A stretch of DNA of 64,000 nucleotides from Microbacterium sp. H1-D42. GTDB lineage: Bacteria; Actinomycetota; Actinomycetes; Actinomycetales; Microbacteriaceae. The translations under genes were made by a program, and so were the position numbers. Shown piece after piece: positions 26,636-36,951 of the stretch (positions are counted from its first letter, which is position 1; each line of letters starts with the position of its first letter). A model generated the notes under the pieces. It was not told the origin of the DNA and did no database searches. It worked only from the letters and a program-made list of their open reading frames with translations. The stretch spans positions 1,674,001-1,738,000 of the forward strand of contig NZ_CP093342.1 of NCBI RefSeq assembly GCF_022637555.1, written 5' to 3'.

Positions 26636-28110
26636 CAGGACTCCTTGACCGATGCCTGCGCGAATGCGATGAGTGAGCGGACCGTCGCGCCGGTCGGGCC
26701 CTTCTCGGTGTAGCCGTACGCGGAGCCCTTGTGCTCGCCGGAGCCGGCGATGTCCAGGTGGACCCACGGGATGCGGGGAGCGTCGTCAGCATCCGACGTC
26801 TTGCCGATGAAGCGCTGCAGGAAGAGTCCTGCGAACAGTGATCCACCCGAGCGGTCGGCCATGTTGGCGTTGACCATGTCGGCGATCTGCGAGTCCAGCG
26901 ACTCCTCCATGAACTCCGGCAGCGGCAGCGCCCAGGCGGGCTCGCCGGTGGCATCCGACGCGGCGAGGTACTCGGCGACCGCGTCATCTGAGCCCATCAC
27001 ACCGGTGTGCCGCATGCCGAGCGCGACGATGATCGCCCCCGTCAGCGTGGCGACGTCGATGATCACGTCCGGGTTCTCGCGGCTCGCGGCGACCAGGCCG
27101 TCGGCCAGCACGAGGCGACCCTCGGCGTCGGTGTTCATCACCTCGACGGTCTGACCGTCGAGCATGCGCAGCACGTCGCCGGGGCGAGTGGCGCGGCCAG
27201 AGGGCATGTTGTCGGCGATGCACATCCAGGCGGTCACTCGCACCGGAAGCTGCAGCGCCGCGATGGCGCGGATGGCGGCGAGGATGCTGGCGGCACCGGC
27301 CATGTCGAACTTCATCCCCACCATGGCGGCCGCCGGCTTCAGCGAGAGTCCGCCCGTGTCGAACGTGATGCCCTTGCCGACCAGGGCGATGTGACGCCCG
27401 GCACCGGCGGGCGCGTAGTCCAGACGGACGAGGCGCGGCGGGCGGTCCGATCCGCGGCCGACGCCGAGGATGCCCCCGTAGCCCTGATCCTCGAGCTCGT
27501 TCTCGTCGAGAACCTGCACATCGATCGGCAGCTCGGCGACCGCGTCGACGGCGGACTGGGCCAGCTGCGCCGGGCTCTGCCATTCGGCGGGCGTGTGGAC
27601 CAGGTCCTTCACCAGGGCGACGGCCTCAGCCACGGCGCGGGCGTGCTCGAGCGCGCCTGCGGGCAGCTCGGCAGAGTGCAGCACGAGCGATTCGGCGCGC
27701 GCCGGCTTCTTCTCGGAGCGGTAGTCGTCGAAGCGGTAGCCGCCGAGCATGGCGCCCTCGGCGGCAGCGGCCGCGAACTCCTCGAGGCCAGGGGCGAAGC
27801 CGATCGAGACGGTCTCGAATCCGGTCAGACTGCGCACGGCCGTCGCGACCGCGTCGCGCACGGAGGCCGCGTCCGGGGTCGAGCCTGCGCTGACGACGGC
27901 CAGCGGCAGCGCGGTGACAGCGGGCAGGTGCACGCGCGTGTACGCGGACGCCTTGCCCTTGTAGCCGATGGCGGAAAGCGTCTCCACGAGTCCCTCGTAT
28001 CCGGTCAGCGCATCGGTGTCGGCTGCCGGATCGGGGATGACGAGCACTGCGGCGTCTGCAGCACTTCCTGGGAACGGATCGGACGTGTGCGAGATCACGG
28101 GAAGCGTCAT
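26635..28110 (-). CDS. pepA: Leucyl aminopeptidase (M17)
   Basis: A 491-residue cytosolic aminopeptidase. The N-terminal domain is variable; the C-terminal two-metal catalytic domain has VGKGITFDTGGLSLK (~243), MKFDMAGAA, and the NTDAEGRL signature (~326) with metal-binding Asp/Glu. The start is at 28110, preceded by GGAGGC. It begins the run pepA-lpdA-sucB and is divergent from the PAC2 gene. Confidence 0.97.
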   Translation of the reverse strand: MTLPVISHTSDPFPGSAADAAVLVIPDPAADTDALTGYEGLVETLSAIGYKGKASAYTRVHLPAVTALPLAVVSAGSTPDAASVRDAVATAVRSLTGFETVSIGFAPGLEEFAAAAAEGAMLGGYRFDDYRSEKKPARAESLVLHSAELPAGALEHARAVAEAVALVKDLVHTPAEWQSPAQLAQSAVDAVAELPIDVQVLDENELEDQGYGGILGVGRGSDRPPRLVRLDYAPAGAGRHIALVGKGITFDTGGLSLKPAAAMVGMKFDMAGAASILAAIRAIAALQLPVRVTAWMCIADNMPSGRATRPGDVLRMLDGQTVEVMNTDAEGRLVLADGLVAASRENPDVIIDVATLTGAIIVALGMRHTGVMGSDDAVAEYLAASDATGEPAWALPLPEFMEESLDSQIADMVNANMADRSGGSLFAGLFLQRFIGKTSDADDAPRIPWVHLDIAGSGEHKGSAYGYTEKGPTGATVRSLIAFAQASVKES

Positions 28111-28116
28111 GCCTCC

Positions 28117-28122
28117 ATCCTA
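28117..28122 (-). promoter_or_regulatory. -10 box for pepA
   Basis: TAGGAT on the minus strand, six bases before the ATG; the intervening six bases GGAGGC also resemble a ribosome-binding site. Confidence 0.4.
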
Positions 28123-28207
28123 GGGAAGCTGCCGTGTCGGCGGCCTCACGGCCGGCCGTGTTCGCTGTGAGCTTCCATTCCGCAGACCCCTTCGGTCCCC
28201 GGCCTCG

Positions 28208-28213
28208 TAGCAT
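28208..28213 (+). promoter_or_regulatory. -10 box for leaderless PAC2 gene
   Basis: TAGCAT six bases before the ATG at 28220, with no Shine-Dalgarno sequence between. Confidence 0.5.
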
Positions 28214-28219
28214 TGACAT

Positions 28220-29149
28220 ATGCCCTCTTCCGCAGACCTCTACGAGTCGATCGCCGGAGCGCCCGACGTGCCGACCGGCCTGCCGCTGGTCATCCTGCTC
28301 ACCGGGTTCACCGATGCGGGAAACGCGGTATCCGGCCTGATCGAACACCTGCAGGCCACGGTCGATCCGCAGCTCATCGTGAGCTTCGACAACGACGTGC
28401 TGCTGGACTACCGTGCCAGGCGCCCGATCGTCGTGTTCGACCAGGATCACCTCACCGAATACCGGCCGGCACGGCTCGACCTGTCGCTGGCGCATGACGC
28501 GCTGGGGCAGCCGTTCCTGCTGCTGTCCGGGTACGAGCCGGACTTCGCGTGGAACGCCTTCACCGATGCCGTGCTCGACTTCGTCGACGCCTTCCAGGTC
28601 TCGACGGTGACGTGGGTGCACTCGATCGCGATGCCGGTGCCGCACACCCGCCCTCTGGGCACCACGGTCAGTGGCAACCGCCACGACCTGATCGCTGCGC
28701 ACTCGGTATGGCGTCCGCGCACGCAGGTCCCCGGAACCGCCGCGCATCTGCTGGAGTTCCGTCTCATCGAGCACGAGCAGCGGGTCGCCGGGTTCGTGCT
28801 GCTGGTGCCGCACTACCTGGCAGACACCGACTACCCGGACACGGTGATCGCGGCCGCGGACAAGCTGATGATCGGCGCGGGGCTCGTGCTGAGCATGGAC
28901 GAAGTGCAGGAGCGGCGCGAGGAGTTCCTCACCCGAGTGGGCGAGCAGGTGGTCGGCAACGATGAGCTGACGCAGATGCTGCACACGCTCGAGCGCCGCT
29001 ACGACGCCTACATGGCCGGACGCGAGGACGACGACGGCGATGACGAGTCGTTCGACGAACGCGACCTGCCGAGTGCAGATGAGCTCGCCGCAGAGCTGGA
29101 GCGCTACCTGGCCAACCGACGGCCGGGAGACGACGAGAAACAGCGGTGA
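28220..29149 (+). CDS. PAC2 family protein (proteasome assembly chaperone-like)
   Basis: A 309-residue protein of the PAC2 family (LVILLTGFTDAGNA, GYEPDFAWNAF, GTTVSGNRHDL, VPHYLADTDYPD). Actinobacterial members are common, including in species without proteasomes, and their role is unclear. The last ~50 residues are strongly acidic (REDDDGDDESFDERD) and probably disordered. It stands immediately before the sigA promoter region. Confidence 0.88.
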   Translation: MPSSADLYESIAGAPDVPTGLPLVILLTGFTDAGNAVSGLIEHLQATVDPQLIVSFDNDVLLDYRARRPIVVFDQDHLTEYRPARLDLSLAHDALGQPFLLLSGYEPDFAWNAFTDAVLDFVDAFQVSTVTWVHSIAMPVPHTRPLGTTVSGNRHDLIAAHSVWRPRTQVPGTAAHLLEFRLIEHEQRVAGFVLLVPHYLADTDYPDTVIAAADKLMIGAGLVLSMDEVQERREEFLTRVGEQVVGNDELTQMLHTLERRYDAYMAGREDDDGDDESFDERDLPSADELAAELERYLANRRPGDDEKQR

Positions 29150-29192
29150 TCACGATTGTGCCGCAGAGGACGCACCATGCTCCGGTGTGTGT

Positions 29193-29198
29193 GATAAT
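29193..29198 (+). promoter_or_regulatory. Extended -10 element upstream of sigA
   Basis: TGTGTGATAAT ending at 29198 gives an extended -10 (TGnGATAAT) about 110 bases before the sigA start. A TTGACA at 29244-29249 is also present, but I see no matching -10 for it. The 161-bp gap before sigA holds nothing else I can name. Confidence 0.35.
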
Positions 29199-29310
29199 GG
29201 ATCTCTGACCCGTTGTCAATGGTCGTTCTCATACGGAACGCGCTTGACAAGGGTCTTACTAGTGTCCGAAACAGCTCGGAGCGCGTGCACCGCTCCGTGA
29301 AAGGCGAAAC

Positions 29311-30572
<1,262 letters not shown>

Positions 30573-30576
<4 letters not shown>

Positions 30577-31892
30577 GTCAGACGGCACCTCAGGCGCGCT
30601 CAGCCGGCCTGCGGTACGTCTTCCCCGTGCTGGCGGGTAAGCTCGCGCGTTTCGCGACCCGTCTGCGCGGGGGAGGGTCCGCCTTCCCCGGCTACCTCAC
30701 GAACCGTCTCTCGCCGACGCTGCTGCCGACCCTTGCCGGTCAGTTCCGCTACGGCGTGGTGTTCGTGCTCGGCTCCAACGGCAAGACCACCACGACGCAC
30801 ATGATCAGCGAGGTGCTGCGTGCGCACGGCCTGACCGTGTTCACCAACCCCACGGGCGCCAACCTGCCGCAGGGCGTCACCAGCGCACTGCTGGCCGATG
30901 CCACGCTCACGGGCCGGATCAAGGCCGACGTCGCGGTGCTCGAGATCGACGAGGGCTTCGCTGCCGATCTCGCCGATCGTCTGTCGCCGTCGGTGATCCT
31001 GTCGCTGAACGTGCAGGTCGACCAGCTGTACCGGTTCTACGAGACTGAGCGCGTCGCCGACATGATGCTCGAGGCATCCAAGCGCGCCTCGGCGCACGTC
31101 GTGATCAATCGCGATGACCCGTACCTGTCGAAGATCGACGTGGATGCCATGCGGGCACCGGTGTCGTTCTTCGGAGTTGCCCCCGAGATCGTCGCCGCCT
31201 CCGCACACGGACTCGCCAACGCGGCCGACACGCGCAGCGGCACCGCCGGCACGCTCGCACGCGACGCCTTCGCCGAAGTGCGCGAGGTCTCCGGTCGCGA
31301 CATCGTCGTGAACGTCGGGGGAGCGGATGCCCGTGTCACCCTTCCCGCCCGCGGGCTGCACTACGCGGCAGATGCCGCGGCGGCGCTCACGGTGGCATCG
31401 GGAGTGCTCGGCGACGAGTTCGACACCACGCGCGCCGCGGCAGGGTTCGCCACCATGGCACCGGCCTACGGTCGCGGTGAGGTCATCCCGCTGCGCCGGG
31501 ACGGCGCCGGCGAGCAGGTCGAGTTCGTCATGTTCAAGAACGCCCCCAGCATCCAGATGAACCTGGACGCGCTCGAGGGAGCGCCGGCGCGTGCGCTGAT
31601 CGCGATCGACGAGGGCACCCCTGATGTCTCGTGGCTGTACGACGTCGACTTCGCAGCGCTGCCGCGGGTAGACGTCGTCACGGGTGAGAAGGCGTACCAG
31701 CTGGCTCTCGCCCTCTCCTACGCCGGAGTCGAGATCGGCACCGTCGAACCCGACATGGAGAAGGCTGTCGCGATCATGCGCTCCTTCCCCGACACGGATG
31801 CCGGCAAGCAGACCTGGTTCGTGAACTACGAGCTGATGATGATCGGCCGCCGCATTCTCGGCCATGGCGACCAGGAGGTGGCGCGCCGATGA
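30573..31892 (+). CDS. murT: MurT-like Mur ligase lacking the zinc ribbon
   Basis: A 439-residue Mur-ligase-family protein. The P-loop is [12 protein letters not shown], and the C-terminal DUF1727 domain ends with [11 protein letters not shown], keeping the Asp that in MurT completes the GatD triad. In characterised MurT the enzyme activates the alpha-carboxyl of D-Glu in lipid II for amidation. Differences here: no cysteine anywhere, so the four-Cys zinc ribbon is gone (replaced by ~20 residues around ADTRSGTAG). The normal KNPAGFNQ-type segment reads KNAPSIQM. It overlaps sigA and gatD by ATGA. Confidence 0.88.
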
Positions 31893-32641
31893 CGCAGCTC
31901 ACGATCGCACAGCTGTACCCGGCGGAGCTCGGGATCACCGGCGACCGCGGCAACGTGCGCGCCATCGAAGAGCGCATCGCGGCGCGCGGTGCGAACCGCG
32001 TGACCGCTCGTGCCGGTGTGGGCGAGAACCTGCCGGACGACGTCGACATCATCGTCATCGGCAATGGTCCGCTCTCGGCCATGCGCGGCGTGCACGCAGA
32101 CCTGGTCTCGCGTGGCGACCAGCTGCGCTCCTTCATCGAAGCGGGTGGCGTGCTGTTCGCGGTTGGCGGCTCGGCCGAGCTGCTCGGCGCCGGCATCGAC
32201 CTCACCGACGGCACGAGGGTCGAAGGCCTTGGGCTGATGCCGTACCGGGTCGCCCGGACGCGTGACCGTCGAGTCGGATACATCACCGTGCAGACGCCTG
32301 ACGTGCGCGTGGTCGGATTCGAGGACCACGCCTCGGAATGGACGCTCGACGACACGGCGGCCGCCTACGGCGCCGTGATCGCTGGACGCGGCAGCTTCGC
32401 CCACGGCGAGGGCCGTGGCGAGTTCGTGCGTCACCACAACGCGTTCGCCGGCAACGTGCAGGGCCCCGTCCTGCCGCTGAACCCTGCGCTGGCCGACCTG
32501 CTGGTGGCCGCTGCCGGCGAGCGCCGCGGCATCGCCCTGAGTGAGCCTGTAACCGGCCCGTTCGACGAGCACGCCGAGGGCGCTCGGGCGGCGATCGACC
32601 GCTTCATCCACGAAAAGGGCTTCAAGACCATCCAGCTTTGA
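31889..32641 (+). CDS. gatD: GatD-like type 1 glutamine amidotransferase homologue without catalytic Cys and His
   Basis: A 250-residue protein homologous to GatD, the glutaminase partner of MurT (ITIAQLYPAELGITGDRGN start pattern, VEGLGLMPY, VGFEDHASEWTL, QGPVLPLNP). Characterised GatD has CGGYQ with the nucleophile Cys and LHGP with the catalytic His. Here these read VGGSA (V92 at the Cys position) and VQGP (Q191 at the His position), and the protein has no cysteine at all. It cannot hydrolyse glutamine by the known mechanism. The gene is intact and overlaps murT by ATGA. Confidence 0.88.
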   Translation: MTQLTIAQLYPAELGITGDRGNVRAIEERIAARGANRVTARAGVGENLPDDVDIIVIGNGPLSAMRGVHADLVSRGDQLRSFIEAGGVLFAVGGSAELLGAGIDLTDGTRVEGLGLMPYRVARTRDRRVGYITVQTPDVRVVGFEDHASEWTLDDTAAAYGAVIAGRGSFAHGEGRGEFVRHHNAFAGNVQGPVLPLNPALADLLVAAAGERRGIALSEPVTGPFDEHAEGARAAIDRFIHEKGFKTIQL

Positions 32642-32663
32642 GATCGCAGACCCGGAGGACGGC

Positions 32664-33353
32664 ATGAGCATCAGCAGCGCGGCACCCCGAGTGCTGCTCT
32701 CGCGTGCCGCGCTCGAGCAGAACGCGCGCACGCTGCTGACCGATGGCTGCACGGTCGATCTGCGGCACGATGCCTTCGGTCACGGTCTGGACGAGTCGGC
32801 GCGGATCTTGGCGGATGCCGGGGCCGGGGCCGTTCTGGTCGACGGGCCGGATGAGGTGGAACGGCTTGGCGCCGTCGGCATCGCAGCGCACGTGAACGGC
32901 GCAGCCGACATCGACGCGTGCGCGCTGTTCGGGATCCCGGACGCCACAGCATCCACCACCGAACCGGTGATGCGGCTGGAAGGCCGCGTGCTGTCAACCA
33001 AGCCGCTTCACGCCGGTGAGGCGGTCTCGTACGGATACACGCACCGCGCACAGCAGGACACGCGCGTGGCGCTGGTCACCGGCGGCTACGCACAGGGCAT
33101 CCTCCGCGCCCTCGGCAATCACGCCCTGGTGCAGATCGGGGAGCGCACGCATCCCATCGTCGGCCGCATCGCCATGGACGTCTGCGTCGTCGACCTCGAG
33201 GGAGCCGATGCCCCCGTCGGAGCACCGGTGGCGTACTTCGGCACCGGCGCGATGCGTGACGCGCTTGCGCACTGGGCCGACGTCACCGGGCTGACGGCTC
33301 TGGAGATGGCGGTCGTCATCGGTCGCCACGGACACCGGGAGTGGGTCGCATGA
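32664..33353 (+). CDS. Alanine-racemase-like protein, C-terminal domain with reduced barrel (no PLP lysine)
   Basis: A 229-residue protein. Residues ~7-75 match only the first two strands of the alanine racemase barrel. The PLP-lysine motif KADAYGHG reads RHDAFGHG, with R34 in place of Lys, and most of the barrel is missing. From ~103 the complete C-terminal beta-domain is present: EGRVLSTKPLHAGEAVSYG with Y123 (equivalent to the catalytic Tyr265 of Bacillus alanine racemase), GGYAQG and VGRIAMDV. The frame is intact and GGAGGACGGC precedes the ATG. Its stop overlaps the next racemase-like gene by ATGA. Probably a subunit, not a free enzyme. Confidence 0.85.
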   Translation: MSISSAAPRVLLSRAALEQNARTLLTDGCTVDLRHDAFGHGLDESARILADAGAGAVLVDGPDEVERLGAVGIAAHVNGAADIDACALFGIPDATASTTEPVMRLEGRVLSTKPLHAGEAVSYGYTHRAQQDTRVALVTGGYAQGILRALGNHALVQIGERTHPIVGRIAMDVCVVDLEGADAPVGAPVAYFGTGAMRDALAHWADVTGLTALEMAVVIGRHGHREWVA

Positions 33354-34393
33354 ACAACGAGGTCGGTCCGGTGCTGGAGATCTCGCGGGCGGCGTTCCGC
33401 CGCAACCTCGCCGCGGTGCGTGAGCACATCCGGCCGGCCGAGCTCATGCTCGTGATGAAGGACGACGCCTACGGGCATGGCCTCGACTGGTCGGTGCCCG
33501 AAGCTGCAGCGAGCGGCGTCACCTGGTTCGGCGCCTACGACATCGAGACCGCGCTGCGCATCCGCGCGCTCACCGATCAGCGCGTCTACGCGTGGGCGAC
33601 GTCGACCACTGCCGAGGTCGAACAGGCCATCGCGAGTGGCATCCACCTCGGCATCGGGTCGATGGACTACCTGAGCGACGTGATCGGTGTCGCCGGGCGC
33701 ACCGGTGTCCGCGCGGACGTGCATCTGAAGATCGACACCGGGCTGCACCGAAACGGATTCCGCCCAGAGGACTGGCCGCAGGCGGTCGCCGCCGCCCGCC
33801 GGGCGGAGCAGCGCGGCGCCGTGCGGGTGGTCGGGGTCTGGAGCCACCTGGCTGAGGCCAGTGACGCGGAGGACGACGCCGCACAGCAGGTCTTCCACGA
33901 AGCGGTGCGCATGCTGACTGATGCCGGCGGACGGCCAGAGGTGCTGCACCTCACGGCATCAGCGGCGTCGTGGTGGCGTCCGGAGCTGCGCGGGTCGCTG
34001 AGCCGGATCGGAGCGTTCTGCTACGGCATCCGATCCGCAGACGGTCCCGAATTGGACGGCATCGAGTTGATCTCGCGGCTGTCGGCGAGTGTGGATGCCG
34101 TCGACGACGATCATGTCGTGGTCGGCCTCGGCGCGTTCCATGGCCTGCCGTCCACGCTGCGTGGCGCGCTCGTCGCGACGCCGGGTGGACCACGGCGGAT
34201 CGTGCGCATCGAGGGGGACTCGACAATGGTCGAGCGCTGGGACGGCGCGCAACCCGGTCAGCGGGTGGTCGTGTTCGGTCCAGGCTCCGCCGGGGAGCCG
34301 GATGCGACCGCTCTCGCAGAGCGCATTGACACCGTCGGCGAGGAGATCATCACTCGCCTCACGCCCGCCGTGCGGCGGGTCATAATCGACTGA
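33350..34393 (+). CDS. Alanine-racemase-like protein with PLP lysine barrel but lacking the catalytic-Tyr strand
   Basis: A 347-residue fold-type III PLP protein. The barrel is complete with PLP lysine K37 (VMKDDAYGHG), DVHLKIDTGLHRNGF, GVWSHLAEAS and the cofactor-contacting LSRIGAFCYG. The C-terminal domain is shortened by about 20 residues exactly where GExVSYG should be, so the catalytic Tyr is absent, and the VGRxxMD motif is degraded to VRIEGDSTMV. It overlaps the preceding gene by ATGA. The two genes carry complementary parts of one racemase active site, suggesting a heterodimer. Its substrate could be alanine or a diamino acid. Confidence 0.88.
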   Translation: MNNEVGPVLEISRAAFRRNLAAVREHIRPAELMLVMKDDAYGHGLDWSVPEAAASGVTWFGAYDIETALRIRALTDQRVYAWATSTTAEVEQAIASGIHLGIGSMDYLSDVIGVAGRTGVRADVHLKIDTGLHRNGFRPEDWPQAVAAARRAEQRGAVRVVGVWSHLAEASDAEDDAAQQVFHEAVRMLTDAGGRPEVLHLTASAASWWRPELRGSLSRIGAFCYGIRSADGPELDGIELISRLSASVDAVDDDHVVVGLGAFHGLPSTLRGALVATPGGPRRIVRIEGDSTMVERWDGAQPGQRVVVFGPGSAGEPDATALAERIDTVGEEIITRLTPAVRRVIID

Positions 34394-34425
34394 GGGCCGA
34401 GCCCGGCGGCGGGCTCAGAACCTCA
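34391..34425. terminator. Hairpin terminator between the racemase-like gene and DUF7455 gene
   Basis: Inner stem GAGCCCG/CGGGCTC (34399-34405 with 34410-34416) with an outer TGAGG/CCTCA pair (34391-34395 with 34421-34425). It overlaps the racemase stop codon, between two convergent genes. Confidence 0.65.
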
Positions 34426-34433
34426 GGTGCGTG

Positions 34434-34643
34434 TCACGCCTCGATCAGCCGCGCTGTCTCGTCGTGCCACGTCGTGGCGATCGCGCGCAGCTTCGCCTCG
34501 TACTTGCGGCCGTGGTGGGCGCAGAACAGCAGCTCCGAGCCGTTGACCTCGGCGGCGATGTAGGCCTGTGCCCCGCAGGAATCACAGCGGTCCATCGCAG
34601 TGAGGCGGTACTCGACAGTCTCTCGCTCAGTCGTAGCGTTCAT
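34434..34643 (-). CDS. DUF7455 small zinc-ribbon protein
   Basis: A 69-residue protein with two metal-binding pairs, CDSCGAQAY near residue 20 and LFCAHHGRKYEAKL near 40. It matches the short actinobacterial family placed beside sigA/gyrase-type loci (DUF7455), function unknown. GAGGAGG lies 7 bases before the ATG at 34643. Confidence 0.85.
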   Translation of the reverse strand: MNATTERETVEYRLTAMDRCDSCGAQAYIAAEVNGSELLFCAHHGRKYEAKLRAIATTWHDETARLIEA

Positions 34644-34807
34644 CTCGGTGCCTCCTCAGGTTCGAGCATTGTGAGATCGTGCTCAATACAACCACGAGAC
34701 GCTTGAGGTAATGCCCGCCGCGCGGCGTGTTTCGCTGTGCGCGTATCCGGCCCCTGTCAGTGCGTCGCTGGGGGAGTGTCGCGGCCTGCGGCGGTCCGCG
34801 CGCGAAA

Positions 34808-34813
34808 TAGACT
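34808..34813 (+). promoter_or_regulatory. -10 box for leaderless parE
   Basis: TAGACT eight bases before the GTG at 34822; there is no ribosome-binding site. The rest of the 178-bp gap between 34643 and 34822 shows no further feature. Confidence 0.45.
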
Positions 34814-34821
34814 TGATCATT

Positions 34822-36951
34822 GTGACCGCCGAGTATTCCGCCCATCACCTTCAGGTGCTCGAAGGGCTCGAAGCCGTTCGCAAGCGCCCCGGAATGTACA
34901 TCGGGTCGAACGGCTCGCCTGGCCTCATGCACTGCCTGTGGGAGATCATCGACAACTCCGTGGACGAGGCCGTCGCAGGCAACGGCGCGAAGATCGACAT
35001 CGTGCTGTACGCCGACGGCAGCGTGCAGGTCGGTGACCGCGGCCGCGGTGTGCCCGTCGACGTGGAGCCGCGCACCGGATTGACCGGCGTCGAGGTCGTC
35101 TACACGAAGCTGCATGCCGGTGGAAAGTTCGGCGGCGGATCGTACGCCGCATCCGGAGGTCTGCACGGCGTCGGCGCCTCGGTCGTCAACGCGCTGTCGG
35201 AGCGCCTCGACGTGGAGGTGGATCGCGACGGCAAGACCTATGCGATGTCGTTCCGCCGTGGCGAGCCCGGCATCTTCGAAGACGCCGGCGAGCCGCGTCC
35301 GGATGCCCCGTTCCGGCCGTTCGAGGACCGCAGCGAGCTGCGCGTGATCGGCAAGGTGCGCAAGGGTGTCACTGGTACTCGGGTGCGCTACTGGGCAGAC
35401 CGACAGATCTTCACGAAGGACGCCGCGTTCCAGCTGGGCGACCTGGAGAACCGTGCGCGACAGACCGCGTTCCTCGTGCCTGGACTCGAGCTCGTCGTGC
35501 GCGATGAGCGTCCGCGTCCGGCATCCGCCGCCACGGCGACCGAAGACGGCGCGCCCGCCGCCCCGATCGAGACCTCGTACCTGTACGAGGGCGGCATCTC
35601 CGAGTTCGTCGAGTACCTGGCATCCGACGCGCCCGTCACCGACACCTGGCGCATTCAGGGCACCGGGTCGTTCACCGAGACGGTGCCGGTGCTGCAGCCC
35701 GACGGGCACATGAAGGCTACCGAGGTGCACCGCGAGTGCGAGGTCGACATCGCGCTGCGCTGGGGCACCGGATATGAGACGACGCTCCGCTCTTTCGTCA
35801 ACATCATCGCCACGCCCAAGGGAGGCACCCACCAGCAGGGCTTCGAGCAGGAGCTGCTGAAGACCCTGCGCGGCCAGGTCGAGCAGAACGCCAGGCGACT
35901 GAAGGCCGGCAACGACAAGCTCGAGAAGGATGACGTTCTCGCCGGTCTCACCGCCGTGCTGACCGTCACCGTGCCGGAGCCGCAGTTCGAGGGTCAGACC
36001 AAGGAGGTGCTCGGCACGCCCGCCGTGCGCGCGATCGTCGCCAAGGTGCTGCGCACCGAGCTCGGGCAGCGATTCACCTCGACCAAGCGCGACGACAAGA
36101 ACCAGGCGTCGATGCTGCTCGACAAGATCGTCTCCGAGATGAAGGCGCGCGTCTCGGCGCGCGCGCACAAGGAGACCCAGCGACGCAAGACCGCGCTCGA
36201 GTCGTCCTCGCTGCCGGCCAAGCTCGTCGACTGCCGTTCGAATGACGTCGCGCACAGCGAGCTGTTCATCGTGGAGGGCGACTCGGCTCTCGGCACCGCA
36301 CGTCACGCTCGCAACAGCGAGTTCCAGGCGCTGCTGCCGATCCGCGGCAAGATCCTCAACGTGCAGAAAGCGTCCGTCAGCGACATGCTCGGCAACGCCG
36401 AGTGCGCGGCGATCATCACCACCATCGGCGCAGGTTCTGGGCGCTCGTTCGACCTGAGCCAGGCACGCTACGGCAAGATCATCCTGATGAGCGACGCCGA
36501 CGTCGACGGTGCGCACATCCGCACCCTGCTGCTGACGCTGTTCTTCCGGTACATGCGGCCGCTGGTCGAAGCCGGACGCGTGTTCTCGGCTGTGCCGCCG
36601 CTGCACCGCGTGATCGTGATGAACCCGGGTTCGAAGCCCAACGAGACGATCTACACGTACTCAGAGGCTGAGCTGCACTCCCTGCTTTCGAAGCTGCAGA
36701 AGGCCGGCAAGCGCTGGCAGGATCCGATCCAGCGCTACAAGGGTCTCGGCGAGATGGATGCCGACCAGTTGGCGAACACCACCATGGAGAAATCAGGGCG
36801 CCTGCTGCGCCGCGTCACGATCGGCGACGCGGAGTCGGCTGACGCCGCGGTGCGCACCTTCGAGCTGCTGATGGGCAGTGAGGTCGCTCCGCGCCGCGAG
36901 TTCATCATGACCTCGAGCGACCGCCTCAGCCGCGAGTCGATCGACGCATAG
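34822..36951 (+). CDS. parE: DNA topoisomerase IV subunit B (GyrB/ParE type)
   Basis: A 709-residue type II topoisomerase ATPase subunit. Seen are the GHKL ATPase (YIGSNGSPGLMHCLWEIIDNSVDEA: Glu/Asn box, GLHGVGASVVNALS loop, conserved QTK-type region) and the TOPRIM domain (ELFIVEGDSALGTA, MSDADVDGAHI), ending with KYKGLGEMDAD-type and YRREFI-type segments. The upstream GTG at 34822 is chosen since the residues before it are not conserved. It converges with parC, which supports topoisomerase IV rather than gyrase. In many actinobacteria this pair is the second type II enzyme, acting in chromosome decatenation. Confidence 0.93.
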   Translation: MTAEYSAHHLQVLEGLEAVRKRPGMYIGSNGSPGLMHCLWEIIDNSVDEAVAGNGAKIDIVLYADGSVQVGDRGRGVPVDVEPRTGLTGVEVVYTKLHAGGKFGGGSYAASGGLHGVGASVVNALSERLDVEVDRDGKTYAMSFRRGEPGIFEDAGEPRPDAPFRPFEDRSELRVIGKVRKGVTGTRVRYWADRQIFTKDAAFQLGDLENRARQTAFLVPGLELVVRDERPRPASAATATEDGAPAAPIETSYLYEGGISEFVEYLASDAPVTDTWRIQGTGSFTETVPVLQPDGHMKATEVHRECEVDIALRWGTGYETTLRSFVNIIATPKGGTHQQGFEQELLKTLRGQVEQNARRLKAGNDKLEKDDVLAGLTAVLTVTVPEPQFEGQTKEVLGTPAVRAIVAKVLRTELGQRFTSTKRDDKNQASMLLDKIVSEMKARVSARAHKETQRRKTALESSSLPAKLVDCRSNDVAHSELFIVEGDSALGTARHARNSEFQALLPIRGKILNVQKASVSDMLGNAECAAIITTIGAGSGRSFDLSQARYGKIILMSDADVDGAHIRTLLLTLFFRYMRPLVEAGRVFSAVPPLHRVIVMNPGSKPNETIYTYSEAELHSLLSKLQKAGKRWQDPIQRYKGLGEMDADQLANTTMEKSGRLLRRVTIGDAESADAAVRTFELLMGSEVAPRREFIMTSSDRLSRESIDA

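Noticed and set aside
29244..29249. Perfect -35 TTGACA before sigA
   Set aside because: No acceptable -10 lies 16-19 bases downstream, so I did not call a promoter from it.
32664..33353. Simple pseudogene of alanine racemase
   Set aside because: No frameshift or stop, a good ribosome-binding site, coupled stop/start with the next gene, and the retained domain supplies exactly what the neighbour lacks; decay is less likely than specialisation.
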